Counted from the stretch's first letter, positions 1 to 4,723 are shown. The stretch is DNA of 5,210 nt from Acidobacteriaceae bacterium (GCA_009781125.1 WQYS01000209.1:1-5210); one strand, 5' to 3'. Numbers and translations are program-made. The notes: a model not told the origin generated them from the sequence alone.

Positions 1-1091
1 TCGATGACTGCATGTGCGGCAACTACGAGATGACCATCGACCCCCACAAAAAGGATGCTCTGATACACGTTCCCGGCACGGCGTTGACGACCTACCAGCA
101 GATGGGGCAGTCGGGAAACAGAGGTAAGGACCAGCTTGGCGACGGGCCTGGCTCGGCCACCAATCAAGGCAAGCAGTTTGACCTCATAGAGCGGATGGCA
201 AAGCTGGAGGCCCCGCCGCAGATCAAGTTCAAGGATCTGGAGTCCTTTCTGGTGACCTCAAAGATACTTACCGGGCCGCCCTTCCTCTTCGACGTGCGCA
301 CCGACTACGTGAAGGTAACCAACGATACGGTTCTGGTGCCGGTGACAATACAGATTCATAACCGTGACATCACCTTCAAGACCGAGGACGGCGTTGCCAC
401 CGGCAAGGTGAACATCTTTGGCCGCATCTCGAACATCAACCACCGCGTGCTTCAGACCTTCGAGGACACGGTGGAGGTCTCGGTTCCGAGCGAGCTGCTG
501 GCGCGGTCGCAGAATGACGCCAAGGTCTACTGGAAGGCGCTGCCGCTGCCTCCGGGACTCTATAAGCTGGAGATCGCCATCAAGGACGTGAACAATACCG
601 ACCACGTCGGAACCTGGAAGCGCAGCATCAATGTTCCCAAGTACGACGACGACCGGCTGTCGGCCTCGTCGCTGATCCTTGCCAGCAGGATGGAGCGCGT
701 CTCCTCCAAGGAGATCGGGCAGGGAAACTTCGTCATCGGCGATACGCATCTGACTCCCCGCGTGCCGCCGGAATATAACGCTCCGGTCACCTTCCGCCGC
801 GACCAGAACCTGAGCTTCTGGATGCAGGTGTATAACCTGGGGATCGACGACAAGAGCAAGCACAACGGCGCGACGGTCCAGTATCAGGTGGTGAATACGG
901 TCAACAACCAGACGATTCTCCAGGCCGAAGAGCAGACCGACCGGCTCAACCCCAACTCGGATCAGGTTACGCTGGAGCGGACGATGCCGCTGGCCAGTCT
1001 TGATCCAGGGAAGTACAAGATCGTCATTAACGTAGACGACGGTATCAGCAAGCAGCAGATCACAGAATCTGCGCCGTTCAACGTGGATTAG
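1..1091 (+). CDS. GWxTD domain-containing protein, C-terminal part (5' end outside window)
   Basis: The reading frame is open from the first complete codon (base 3, residues DDC before the first Met) to the TAG at 1089-1091, so the gene starts before the window and about 362 residues are visible. The Met at base 12 is internal, not a start: it has no Shine-Dalgarno sequence and homologous sequence continues upstream of it. I recognise the conserved stretches KDALIHVPG, IKFKDLESF, VRTDYVKVTNDTVLVPVTIQ, SSLILASRMERV, GQGNFVIGDTHLTPRVP and LDPGKYKIVINVDD as the C-terminal region of acidobacterial GWxTD proteins, from memory. This part is mostly beta-strand, resembling two or three Ig-like modules, with the recurring pattern 'LPPGLYKLEI...KD' / 'LDPGKYKIVI'. 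The GWxTD motif itself and any signal peptide would lie upstream and cannot be checked. The family's molecular function is not established; cell-envelope localisation is an inference. The next gene follows 98 bp downstream on the same strand. Confidence 0.85.
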   Translation, partial: DDCMCGNYEMTIDPHKKDALIHVPGTALTTYQQMGQSGNRGKDQLGDGPGSATNQGKQFDLIERMAKLEAPPQIKFKDLESFLVTSKILTGPPFLFDVRTDYVKVTNDTVLVPVTIQIHNRDITFKTEDGVATGKVNIFGRISNINHRVLQTFEDTVEVSVPSELLARSQNDAKVYWKALPLPPGLYKLEIAIKDVNNTDHVGTWKRSINVPKYDDDRLSASSLILASRMERVSSKEIGQGNFVIGDTHLTPRVPPEYNAPVTFRRDQNLSFWMQVYNLGIDDKSKHNGATVQYQVVNTVNNQTILQAEEQTDRLNPNSDQVTLERTMPLASLDPGKYKIVINVDDGISKQQITESAPFNVD

Positions 1092-1144
1092 TTGTATATT
1101 CGAGGTGTGCCCATAATGCGGTACAGTCACGTGGAAGAAAGACG

Positions 1145-1189
1145 ATGACTGATCCTGGTGCAACCTGTAAGCGCATTCCCGGTTTCTAA
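1145..1189 (+). other. 14-codon leader ORF abutting the next ATG
   Basis: ATG at 1145 has GGAAG (1133-1137) seven bases upstream, a fair Shine-Dalgarno sequence. It encodes MTDPGATCKRIPGF and stops at TAA 1187-1189, directly next to ATG 1190 (TAAATG). It is in the same frame as the downstream gene. It could be a leader peptide whose translation feeds ribosomes into the next gene, or simply leftover 5' sequence. No attenuator-like run of codons or terminator hairpin is evident. The peptide resembles nothing I know. Confidence 0.25.
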
Positions 1190-1246
1190 ATGGAGGATGT
1201 GCTTTTTGGAGAGGTCCTTAGAGATCCCGACGCCAGGTGTGAATCT

Positions 1247-2992
1247 GTGCAACGAGGCAGACTGAAAATCGCGGCTCCTGCTCTGACGCTGGTTCTGATG
1301 CTGGCTACCAGTACGTGTGCGCTGGCGATCGGTCCCGGCTCGGTCTCCGGCGTGGTCAAGGATTCACAGGGCGCTGCGCAGATGGGCGCTCTGGTCGAGG
1401 TGCTGACCAACGGCTCCGTTATCGTGGGCACTGCGTTTACGGACCTGCACGGCCGCTACCTGATCTCCAACCTCATTCCGGGTAAGTATGAGATACGCGC
1501 CAGCGCAGCCCTGTTCGCAACGGCGCTCAGGCCAAACCTTCAGCTTCGTTCCGGCGCGCGCGTTACCGTCAACATTACGCTGAATGCGCTCTTCGATCCC
1601 GTAGCGTGGCTTCCCGCCGAACGCCGCAAGGCCGACGAATCGCCGGACGACTGGACATGGACGCTGCGTTCCGCCGTCAACAGGCCTGTGCTGCGCATGG
1701 TTGGTGACGACGGCCAAAGCATGGTCTTCGCCTCTTCCAGCGCCGCCGAGAATAAGACTCCGGTCGAACATGCGCGCGCCGAGGTCGTATCGAGCGATGG
1801 CGGCTTTGGAACCGGCGGCATTCATAACGTCTTTCACCTGGATCGGCGGCTGACCGATGGCACGGATGCAATCCTGCGCGTCAGCGTAGGAGCCGCAACT
1901 GGTCCTCTGACCCGGGTTCCCTCGACGGAGATGCAGGCCGGATATCAGCGGCAAACGGGCATTATGGGCACGGCGGACCGGCTGGTCGTGAGCTACCAGT
2001 CGCACCCGGAGCTGATGAGTTCGGCGATAAGTTCAGAAGGAACCGCAACTTACGACGTCATGCAATTGGCCTCGGCGCACAAGGCCCAGTTCGGCGACAT
2101 GGTGGAGTTCGAGGCGGGCGGCGATGTGTACTTTGTCAGAAGTGCAGGAAGCGCTCTGGCCTCGCGTCCCTTCCTGAAGATTACGGCACATCCCACGGCG
2201 ACCTGGTCGGCGGATTACCGCATGGCCACCTCGCGGGATTTGCAGTCGTTTGCAGGCCTGGATTCGGTGGAGCTGGAGCTGCCCGTTGGCGTCGTCACCC
2301 AGGGCCGGATGCAGCTTGAGAACGGGCTGCATCAGCAGTGGGGGATCGAAAAGAAGACCGGGCGTGGCGTGGTTCAGGTCGCTTACTACCGTGACCACAT
2401 GAACCATACGGCGCTGGCCGGGATAGGCCATCTCAGCGGCGGCGATCTGGCCGCGATGAGCACGGCCCCGAGCGGCGTGCTGGCGGATACGGCGACGAAC
2501 ACCTTCCGTCTGATGGGGTCCAATGTTCGTTCGCAGGGAGTGAACCTGCTGGTGACCGAGCCGATCACCTCCGGCTTGTGGCTGGCTTTTGAGTACAGTA
2601 CTGGCAACGCCCTCACCGTGGACACGGATACGGCGCTGCCGACTCTGACCGGCAATCTGAAGCTACAGTCCGCGCAGTCGGCGGCGGTGGCGATTCGAGG
2701 CCGGGTTGTTCATACAGGGACCAAAGTGCGCGCCAGCTACCGCTGGCAGCCCGAGGGAACGGTGACTGCCGTGAATTCCTACGGAGCTTTCAGCGATCAG
2801 GCGTATCTCAGCTTCGTAGTGCGACAGCCGATCCGCTGTGGAAACCTGCTGCCTGCAGGCCTGGAGGCCACGGTGGACGTCAGCAACCTGCTGGCCGAAG
2901 GCTATAGGCCGATCCTGTCCAGCGACGGCAAGACGCTCTACCTGGCCCAGATGCCGCGCGCGATTCAGGCCGGGCTTGCCTTCAACTTCTAG
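1247..2992 (+). CDS. Exported carboxypeptidase-regulatory-like domain protein (outer-membrane, TonB-receptor-like)
   Basis: The frame is open from ATG 1190 to TAG 2990-2992. I prefer GTG 1247. It has AGGTG (1235-1239) seven bases upstream, and it gives a textbook signal peptide: basic n-region MQRGRLK, a hydrophobic core (residues 8-20) and cleavage after ALA at residue 27. ATG 1190 has no clear Shine-Dalgarno sequence and would add an acidic stretch (MEDVLFGEVLRD) before the hydrophobic core. From GTG the protein is 581 aa (600 from the ATG). Residues about 31-115 form a CarboxypepD_reg-like beta-sandwich: GSVSGVVKDSQG, then TDLHGRYLISNLIPGKYEI, then a closing strand with RVTVNITL. The rest is rich in alternating polar/hydrophobic strands and ends LAFNF, with the terminal Phe typical of outer-membrane beta-barrels. 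It is shorter than usual TonB-dependent receptors (about 900-1100 aa) and I see no plug domain or TonB box, so transport is unproven. Overall it matches a protein I recall beside GWxTD genes in Acidobacteriaceae. Confidence 0.8.
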   Translation: MQRGRLKIAAPALTLVLMLATSTCALAIGPGSVSGVVKDSQGAAQMGALVEVLTNGSVIVGTAFTDLHGRYLISNLIPGKYEIRASAALFATALRPNLQLRSGARVTVNITLNALFDPVAWLPAERRKADESPDDWTWTLRSAVNRPVLRMVGDDGQSMVFASSSAAENKTPVEHARAEVVSSDGGFGTGGIHNVFHLDRRLTDGTDAILRVSVGAATGPLTRVPSTEMQAGYQRQTGIMGTADRLVVSYQSHPELMSSAISSEGTATYDVMQLASAHKAQFGDMVEFEAGGDVYFVRSAGSALASRPFLKITAHPTATWSADYRMATSRDLQSFAGLDSVELELPVGVVTQGRMQLENGLHQQWGIEKKTGRGVVQVAYYRDHMNHTALAGIGHLSGGDLAAMSTAPSGVLADTATNTFRLMGSNVRSQGVNLLVTEPITSGLWLAFEYSTGNALTVDTDTALPTLTGNLKLQSAQSAAVAIRGRVVHTGTKVRASYRWQPEGTVTAVNSYGAFSDQAYLSFVVRQPIRCGNLLPAGLEATVDVSNLLAEGYRPILSSDGKTLYLAQMPRAIQAGLAFNF

Positions 2993-3020
2993 AAGACTTT
3001 CCTCTGAATTAATTCATCTG

Positions 3021-3050
3021 CCTTGCAGGGCCTTGCACCCTTTTGCAGGG
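3021..3050. repeat. Three tandem 10-bp units (CYTTGCA-type)
   Basis: The bases read CCTTGCAGGG, CCTTGCACCC, TTTTGCAGGG with no spacing; all share YYTTGCA. CACCCT (3036-3041) and AGGGTG (3047-3052) can also pair as a 6-bp GC-rich hairpin with loop TTTGC. This lies 43 bp after the stop of the upstream gene, but no T-run follows, so it is at best a weak or Rho-assisted terminator. Confidence 0.5.
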
Positions 3051-3091
3051 TGGCTCTCTGCTGGTGTTGGGCTTCCAGCGAGGAGGAGGTG

Positions 3092-3187
3092 GTGCAACCG
3101 AGTGTTGACCGTTTGAACACCCTAGCTCGAATCATACGTCAAGCCAGTCCACTTTATGCCGAATGTCATTCAATCCTAAAGACTTAG
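3092..3187 (+). CDS. Possible 31-aa small protein with a strong Shine-Dalgarno sequence
   Basis: GTG at 3092 is preceded by AGGAGG (3081-3086) at a 5-base spacing, within the longer purine run GAGGAGGAGG. The frame reads MQPSVDRLNTLARIIRQASP, continues LYAECHSILKT, and ends at TAG 3185-3187. The middle (VDRLNTLARIIRQA) could form an amphipathic helix. I do not recognise it. An AT-only inverted repeat (3188-3214) follows the stop at once. Against it: it is very short, GTG-started, and sits in otherwise unannotated intergenic DNA, so the ribosome-binding site could be chance or a relic of a broken gene at the island edge. Confidence 0.3.
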   Translation: MQPSVDRLNTLARIIRQASPLYAECHSILKT

Positions 3188-3214
3188 AAAAATCTCAAGA
3201 TATAAAGGATTTTT
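3188..3214 (+). repeat. AT-rich inverted repeat, weak terminator-like
   Basis: AAAAATC (3188-3194) and GATTTTT (3208-3214) are perfect 7-bp complements around a 13-base loop, starting directly after the TAG of the 31-codon ORF. The right arm ends in five Ts. The stem has only one G-C pair, so termination would be inefficient; it is recorded as structure rather than as a terminator. Confidence 0.3.
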
Positions 3215-3232
3215 GACCCAAACCAGCATCCC

Positions 3233-3247
3233 GATACCGGCTCAGAC
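3233..3247 (+). repeat. GATWCCGGCTCAGAC repeat, copy 1
   Basis: GATACCGGCTCAGAC. It matches the inverted copy at 3588-3602 at 14 of 15 bases. The shorter core GATTCCGGCTCA recurs in direct orientation at 4583-4594. With flanks, 3227-3244 and 4577-4594 agree at 15 of 18 positions. Confidence 0.45.
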
Positions 3248-3285
3248 GGCAAATCCCCTGTAAAGACGCTGATTGTAAACCCCAG

Positions 3286-3428
3286 ATTAACATCCCAACA
3301 CACTCACACACCACACAAAAATATAATCCATTAACCTATTTATAATCATATAGTTAATATTATAACAACTCTATATACAACTATTAATTAATTTCTTAAT
3401 ATACACACTTTACCTATTCTAAATAACT
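3286..3428 (+). other. AT-rich, almost G-free tract (C over G 32:1)
   Basis: By direct count, these 143 bases hold 110 A/T, 32 C and a single G (base 3353). The left part is CA-rich (CACACTCACACACCACACAA) and the rest is AT-rich, with an AT-only 7-bp inverted repeat (3340-3346 / 3359-3365). A + strand RNA from here would be unstructured and C-over-G, which is the known signature of a Rho utilisation (rut) site. It lies downstream of the 1247-2992 gene. An AT-rich unwinding segment of a plasmid-type origin is the main alternative. Confidence 0.45.
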
Positions 3429-3527
3429 GGAAATGAAGGAGTTAATCGTCTATCCTCATGTCCCAGGATTCCTTAATGCCGATTCTTGCCCCCTAGCTTC
3501 GTCTGTGAGCGGCTTCTACCCTTTTCG

Positions 3528-3606
3528 GTATCCCCTAGCCCGGTCTGAATCCCTACGGACGCTTTAAATCGAATCCTAGAGCGATTTGTCTGAGCCGGAA
3601 TCCCCC
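3528..3606. repeat. Cluster of degenerate GAATCCCCTA-like motifs (iteron-like)
   Basis: Four copies on the + strand: GTATCCCCTAGC (3528), GAATCCCTAC (3547), GAATCCTAGA (3571) and GAATCCCCC (3598), spaced 19, 24 and 27 bp. Looser relatives occur at 3172 (AATCCTA), 3251 (AATCCCCTG) and 3577-3579 overlaps. The copies are degenerate and not evenly spaced, so protein binding is only a possibility. Confidence 0.35.
3588..3602 (-). repeat. GATWCCGGCTCAGAC repeat, copy 2 (inverted)
   Basis: GTCTGAGCCGGAATC is the reverse complement of GATTCCGGCTCAGAC. Together with copy 1 it brackets the G-free AT-rich tract and the GAATCCC motif cluster, and it overlaps the last of those motifs. Confidence 0.45.
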
Positions 3607-3666
3607 GCCCTTAAATCAAAAGAGTAACGCTGTATCGCCTAACCCCATGCAGTAACGTCCGTGCCT

Positions 3667-3852
3667 TTACTTTGCAGGTTTGGTCTTCTTTGCTTTACCG
3701 AGTACATCCTTAGCGGCAAGCCGAGCAAGGCCCAAGACGATTCCCTAACTGGTCAAGATTGCATCCGGCCAGATGGCCTGAGCCGCTTTCCGAATCAGCG
3801 CGTCATCCTCTGCACTCAATCTGACATTGATCTGTAATTCTCGTTTACCCAT
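3667..3852 (-). pseudogene. Ribbon-helix-helix-like small protein with in-frame TAG
   Basis: Reading the - strand from ATG 3852-3850 gives MGKRELQINVRLSAEDDALI, then RKAAQAIWPDAILTS, then TAG at codon 36 (bases 3747-3745). The same frame continues GIVLGLARLAAKDVLGKAKK to TAA at 3669-3667, 62 codons in all. A beta-strand (residues 5-13) followed by a helix with acidic N-cap (SAEDDALIRKAAQAI) and a second helix (GIVLGLARLAAKDVL) is the layout of ribbon-helix-helix DNA-binding proteins of the antitoxin, plasmid-copy or mobilisation accessory type. This is a fold inference, not a family match. The frame after the TAG keeps amphipathic character and a basic tail, so the break looks recent. A one-base change (for example TCG to TAG) explains it; a sequencing error or suppressed amber are alternatives. 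A 35-residue product would lack helix B. GAGGGG lies directly before the ATG, rather close for a Shine-Dalgarno sequence. It is divergent from the 3993 gene. Confidence 0.55.
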
Positions 3853-3889
3853 CCCCTCAATCGTTACGTTTGCTAGGGACCGATTCAAG

Positions 3890-3935
3890 GATAATGACAG
3901 TAATGTTCGTATGAATGATAATGTTTATATCATTC
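3890..3935. promoter_or_regulatory. Operator-like inverted repeat and -10-like boxes between divergent genes
   Basis: GAATGATA (3913-3920) and TATCATTC (3928-3935) form a perfect 8-bp inverted repeat with a 7-base centre. GATAAT, a -10-like hexamer, occurs at 3890-3895 and again at 3917-3922 inside the left arm. No convincing -35 box at the right spacing was found for either. The site lies 57 bp before the 3993 start and 60 bp before the divergent 3852 start, where a ribbon-helix-helix protein would often bind to repress itself and its neighbour; that link is inference. Confidence 0.4.
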
Positions 3936-3992
3936 CAAAGATGCGCCTTGTCGCGGTGCAGGTACGTGGTTTTCGGGTACAGGAGAAGGGAT

Positions 3993-4178
3993 ATGTCAAC
4001 TTTTGATTGGGGCATGGTGATTGGCCTTGTGGCTGTCGCTTACATTACAGGAAATAGGATCACTAATCTTGAATCAAAACTTGAATCTGAAATAGGAAAA
4101 CTTCGTTCTCAACTCTACAGTCATAATTCTGACGAAGCGGCTCACGTGAAGCAGTTCAGGCGTTCCGATTACCTATAG
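3993..4178 (+). CDS. Small single-pass membrane protein with coiled coil, unknown function
   Basis: ATG 3993 is chosen over the in-frame ATG 3915 because AGGAG (3981-3985) stands seven bases before it, while 3915 has no ribosome site and its extra 26 residues are rich in Cys and Arg and look non-coding. The 61-aa product begins MSTFDWGMVIGLVAVAYITG, with one transmembrane segment at about residues 6-20. This is followed by a charged helix with Ile/Leu at 23, 26, 30, 34, 37 and 41 (ITNLESKLESEIGKLRSQL), a likely coiled coil facing the cytoplasm, and a basic tail. Size and layout recall small phage or plasmid membrane proteins, but I recognise no family. It stops at TAG 4176-4178, and the same frame stays open after it (WMTSEQIAEG...) to TAG 4251-4253, so a once longer protein is possible. 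Its base composition is more AT-rich than the core genes to the left. Confidence 0.6.
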   Translation: MSTFDWGMVIGLVAVAYITGNRITNLESKLESEIGKLRSQLYSHNSDEAAHVKQFRRSDYL

Positions 4179-4190
4179 GGTATATCTTGG

Positions 4191-4253
4191 ATGACCTCTG
4201 AACAGATTGCCGAAGGACAGCAGCGAACACTGAACACCCTGCGCCACGCATAG
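4191..4253 (+). other. In-frame 20-codon extension after the TAG of the membrane protein
   Basis: Directly downstream of TAG 4176-4178 and in the same frame, four codons (GISW) lead to ATG 4191, which reads MTSEQIAEGQQRTLNTLRHA and ends at TAG 4251-4253. The segment is helix-compatible and polar. It may be the lost C-terminus of the preceding protein, a readthrough extension, or chance. No Shine-Dalgarno sequence precedes ATG 4191. Confidence 0.2.
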
Positions 4254-4257
4254 CCTT

Positions 4258-4287
4258 AAAGCAAAAGGCGAGTCGAGATGACCCGCC
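4258..4287 (-). terminator. Intrinsic terminator, - strand
   Basis: On the - strand, GGCGGGTC (4287-4280) pairs with GACTCGCC (4274-4267) as an 8-bp stem with one G-U pair and a 5-base loop ATCTC. TTTTGCTTT (4266-4258) follows directly. The stem is GC-rich and sits 22 bases after the stop of the - strand gene ending at 4310, which supports that gene being the transcribed one. No T-run follows on the + strand side. Confidence 0.75.
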
Positions 4288-4309
4288 CTCTGTGTATGCC
4301 GTAGTTTGG

Positions 4310-4489
4310 TTATGCTTGCTGGTGTGTCCCCTTTGGCGTGTTGCACTCGTTGCCTGTAGAGAAAGCCCGTTCCATCCGTGCCTTGAGAATCAGAACCTTT
4401 TCCACGAGGTCCAAACTTTCCTCTATGTTGAGCGATGCCAGATACTCATCGACCGTCATCCCGTTTACTGTGCCCGTTCCAGTTGCCAT
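4310..4489 (-). CDS. Small hypothetical protein (59 aa), unknown function
   Basis: Chosen start is ATG 4489-4487, with AAAGGGA about nine bases upstream; the frame is also open to a TTG at 4540 (76 aa) and has another ATG at 4459. The product begins MATGTGTVNGMTVDEYLASL, has a predicted amphipathic helix (IEESLDLVEKVLILKARMERAF), and ends in a polar tail NECNTPKGTHQQA before TAA 4312-4310. It has no signal peptide or membrane segment and is probably cytoplasmic. I do not recognise it. Larger ORFs lie on the + strand across the same bases (4292-4630 and 4338-4598), but they have no ribosome site and read like shadows, rich in Ser, Arg and Pro. The terminator at 4258-4287 fits the - strand reading. 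It lies downstream of the recombinase on the same strand, separated by about 220 bp of AT-rich spacer. Confidence 0.5.
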   Translation of the reverse strand: MATGTGTVNGMTVDEYLASLNIEESLDLVEKVLILKARMERAFSTGNECNTPKGTHQQA

Positions 4490-4522
4490 CCGTGCCCGTC
4501 CCTTTCTATCGCCATCCAGCGC

Positions 4523-4535
4523 AGCTTCAGAAGCT
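4523..4535. repeat. 13-bp near-perfect palindrome AGCTTCAGAAGCT
   Basis: AGCTTC and GAAGCT flank a single central A. If the - strand gene starts at ATG 4489, this lies in its 5' leader about 35 bp upstream and could be an operator. If it starts at TTG 4540, the palindrome is coding. Confidence 0.25.
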
Positions 4536-4582
4536 ACCAAAGGGCATATAGTGCAGTCAAGACGCGGGTTTTATGCAATCCT

Positions 4583-4594
4583 GATTCCGGCTCA
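4583..4594 (+). repeat. GATTCCGGCTCA repeat, copy 3 (direct)
   Basis: A 12-base exact match to the core of copy 2, in the orientation of copy 1. It lies in the spacer upstream of the small - strand gene at 4310-4489. Copies 1 and 3 in direct orientation enclose the small accessory genes, and the recombinase lies just outside. Confidence 0.4.
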
Positions 4595-4597
4595 ATA

Positions 4598-4641
4598 GGT
4601 TATAAATTAACCAATCCCAAGGTTATTTAATTAATCATCCC
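4598..4641. repeat. Two imperfect direct repeats, 23-bp period, AT-rich
   Basis: Copies start at 4598 (GGTTATAAATTAACCAATCC) and 4621 (GGTTATTTAATTAATCATCC), with 14 of 21 positions equal. GGTTA/TAACC also form short inverted repeats here. The position upstream of the - strand gene at 4310-4489 suggests a promoter or protein-binding region; no clear -35/-10 pair was found. Confidence 0.3.
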
Positions 4642-4723
4642 ATTGTCCCCTGTGATCTATGCCTGTATCCAGCAGGTCAAAAAGTTCACCATGAACTTTC
4701 GTTCCGATACGGTGCAAAATCAC
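4631..4723 (-). CDS. Possible 30-aa ORF downstream of the recombinase
   Basis: From GTG 4723 on the - strand the frame reads MILHRIGTKVHGELFDLLDT, then GIDHRGQWDD, to TAA 4633-4631. AGAGGG lies 11 bases upstream. The frame is open back to codon 4750 (SLTQRAAYIV...), after a TGA at 4753-4751. The sequence looks protein-like, with alternating hydrophobic and charged residues, so it may be a small gene cotranscribed with the recombinase or the tail of a broken one. I do not recognise it. The hairpin at 4681-4699 lies inside it. Confidence 0.3.
   Translation of the reverse strand: MILHRIGTKVHGELFDLLDTGIDHRGQWDD
4681..4699 (-). terminator. 8-bp inverted repeat, weak terminator candidate for the recombinase
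   Basis: AAAGTTCA (4681-4688) and TGAACTTT (4692-4699) are perfect complements with a 3-base loop. On the - strand the right arm runs into TTTTTG. It lies 65 bases after the recombinase stop. The stem has only two G-C pairs, so termination is doubtful; a protein-binding dyad is equally possible. Confidence 0.3.

Larger units (their letters stand above)
2993..3666. other. Intergenic region between core genes and accessory segment; no large gene seen
   Basis: This stretch separates the last GC-rich core gene from the small accessory genes. On either strand I find only short ORFs: 31 codons at 3092-3187, and 44 codons at 3433-3567 without a Shine-Dalgarno sequence. It holds a 12-bp palindrome TGAATTAATTCA (3005-3016), three tandem 10-mers (3021-3050), a G-less AT-rich tract (3286-3428), and a group of GAATCCCCTA-like motifs (3528-3606). 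Two 15-bp inverted copies of GATWCCGGCTCAGAC lie at 3233 and 3588. I tried to read a tRNA around the CTCGAATCA at 3125-3133, but no arms pair. The region may contain the junction of an integrated element or a replication/regulatory locus; neither is proven. Confidence 0.6.

Noticed and set aside
258..1163. Long - strand ORF of about 300 codons across the GWxTD gene
   Set aside because: It is the shadow of a GC-rich gene in the opposite frame; its residues are rich in His, Arg and Val without domain pattern, and the + strand product is recognised.
1364..2005. - strand ORF of 213 codons inside the carboxypeptidase-regulatory-like gene
   Set aside because: Antisense shadow; the + strand frame has a signal peptide, a domain and a barrel-like end.
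2838..3116. + strand ORF of 92 codons overlapping the end of the outer-membrane-type gene
   Set aside because: Out-of-frame shadow, rich in Arg, Pro, Ser and Cys; no ribosome site and no recognisable motif.
3112..3140. Possible tRNA T-arm at CTCGAATCA as an integration target
   Set aside because: The flanking bases do not form a 5-bp stem on either strand and no anticodon or acceptor arm can be drawn.
3293..3318. CA-rich run as a microsatellite
   Set aside because: The CA units are irregular (CACACTCACACACC); it is better described as part of the G-free tract.
3433..3567. 44-codon + strand ORF (MKELIVYPHVPGFLNADSCP...)
   Set aside because: No Shine-Dalgarno sequence, and its codons coincide with the repeated TATCCCCTA/AATCCCTA motifs, so the Pro/Leu/Ser-rich reading is probably a by-product of C-rich repeats. 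Not fully excluded.
4292..4630. + strand ORFs of 112 and 86 codons (4292-4630 and 4338-4598)
   Set aside because: No ribosome sites, Cys/Ser/Arg-rich shadow composition, and the terminator at 4258-4287 supports the - strand gene.
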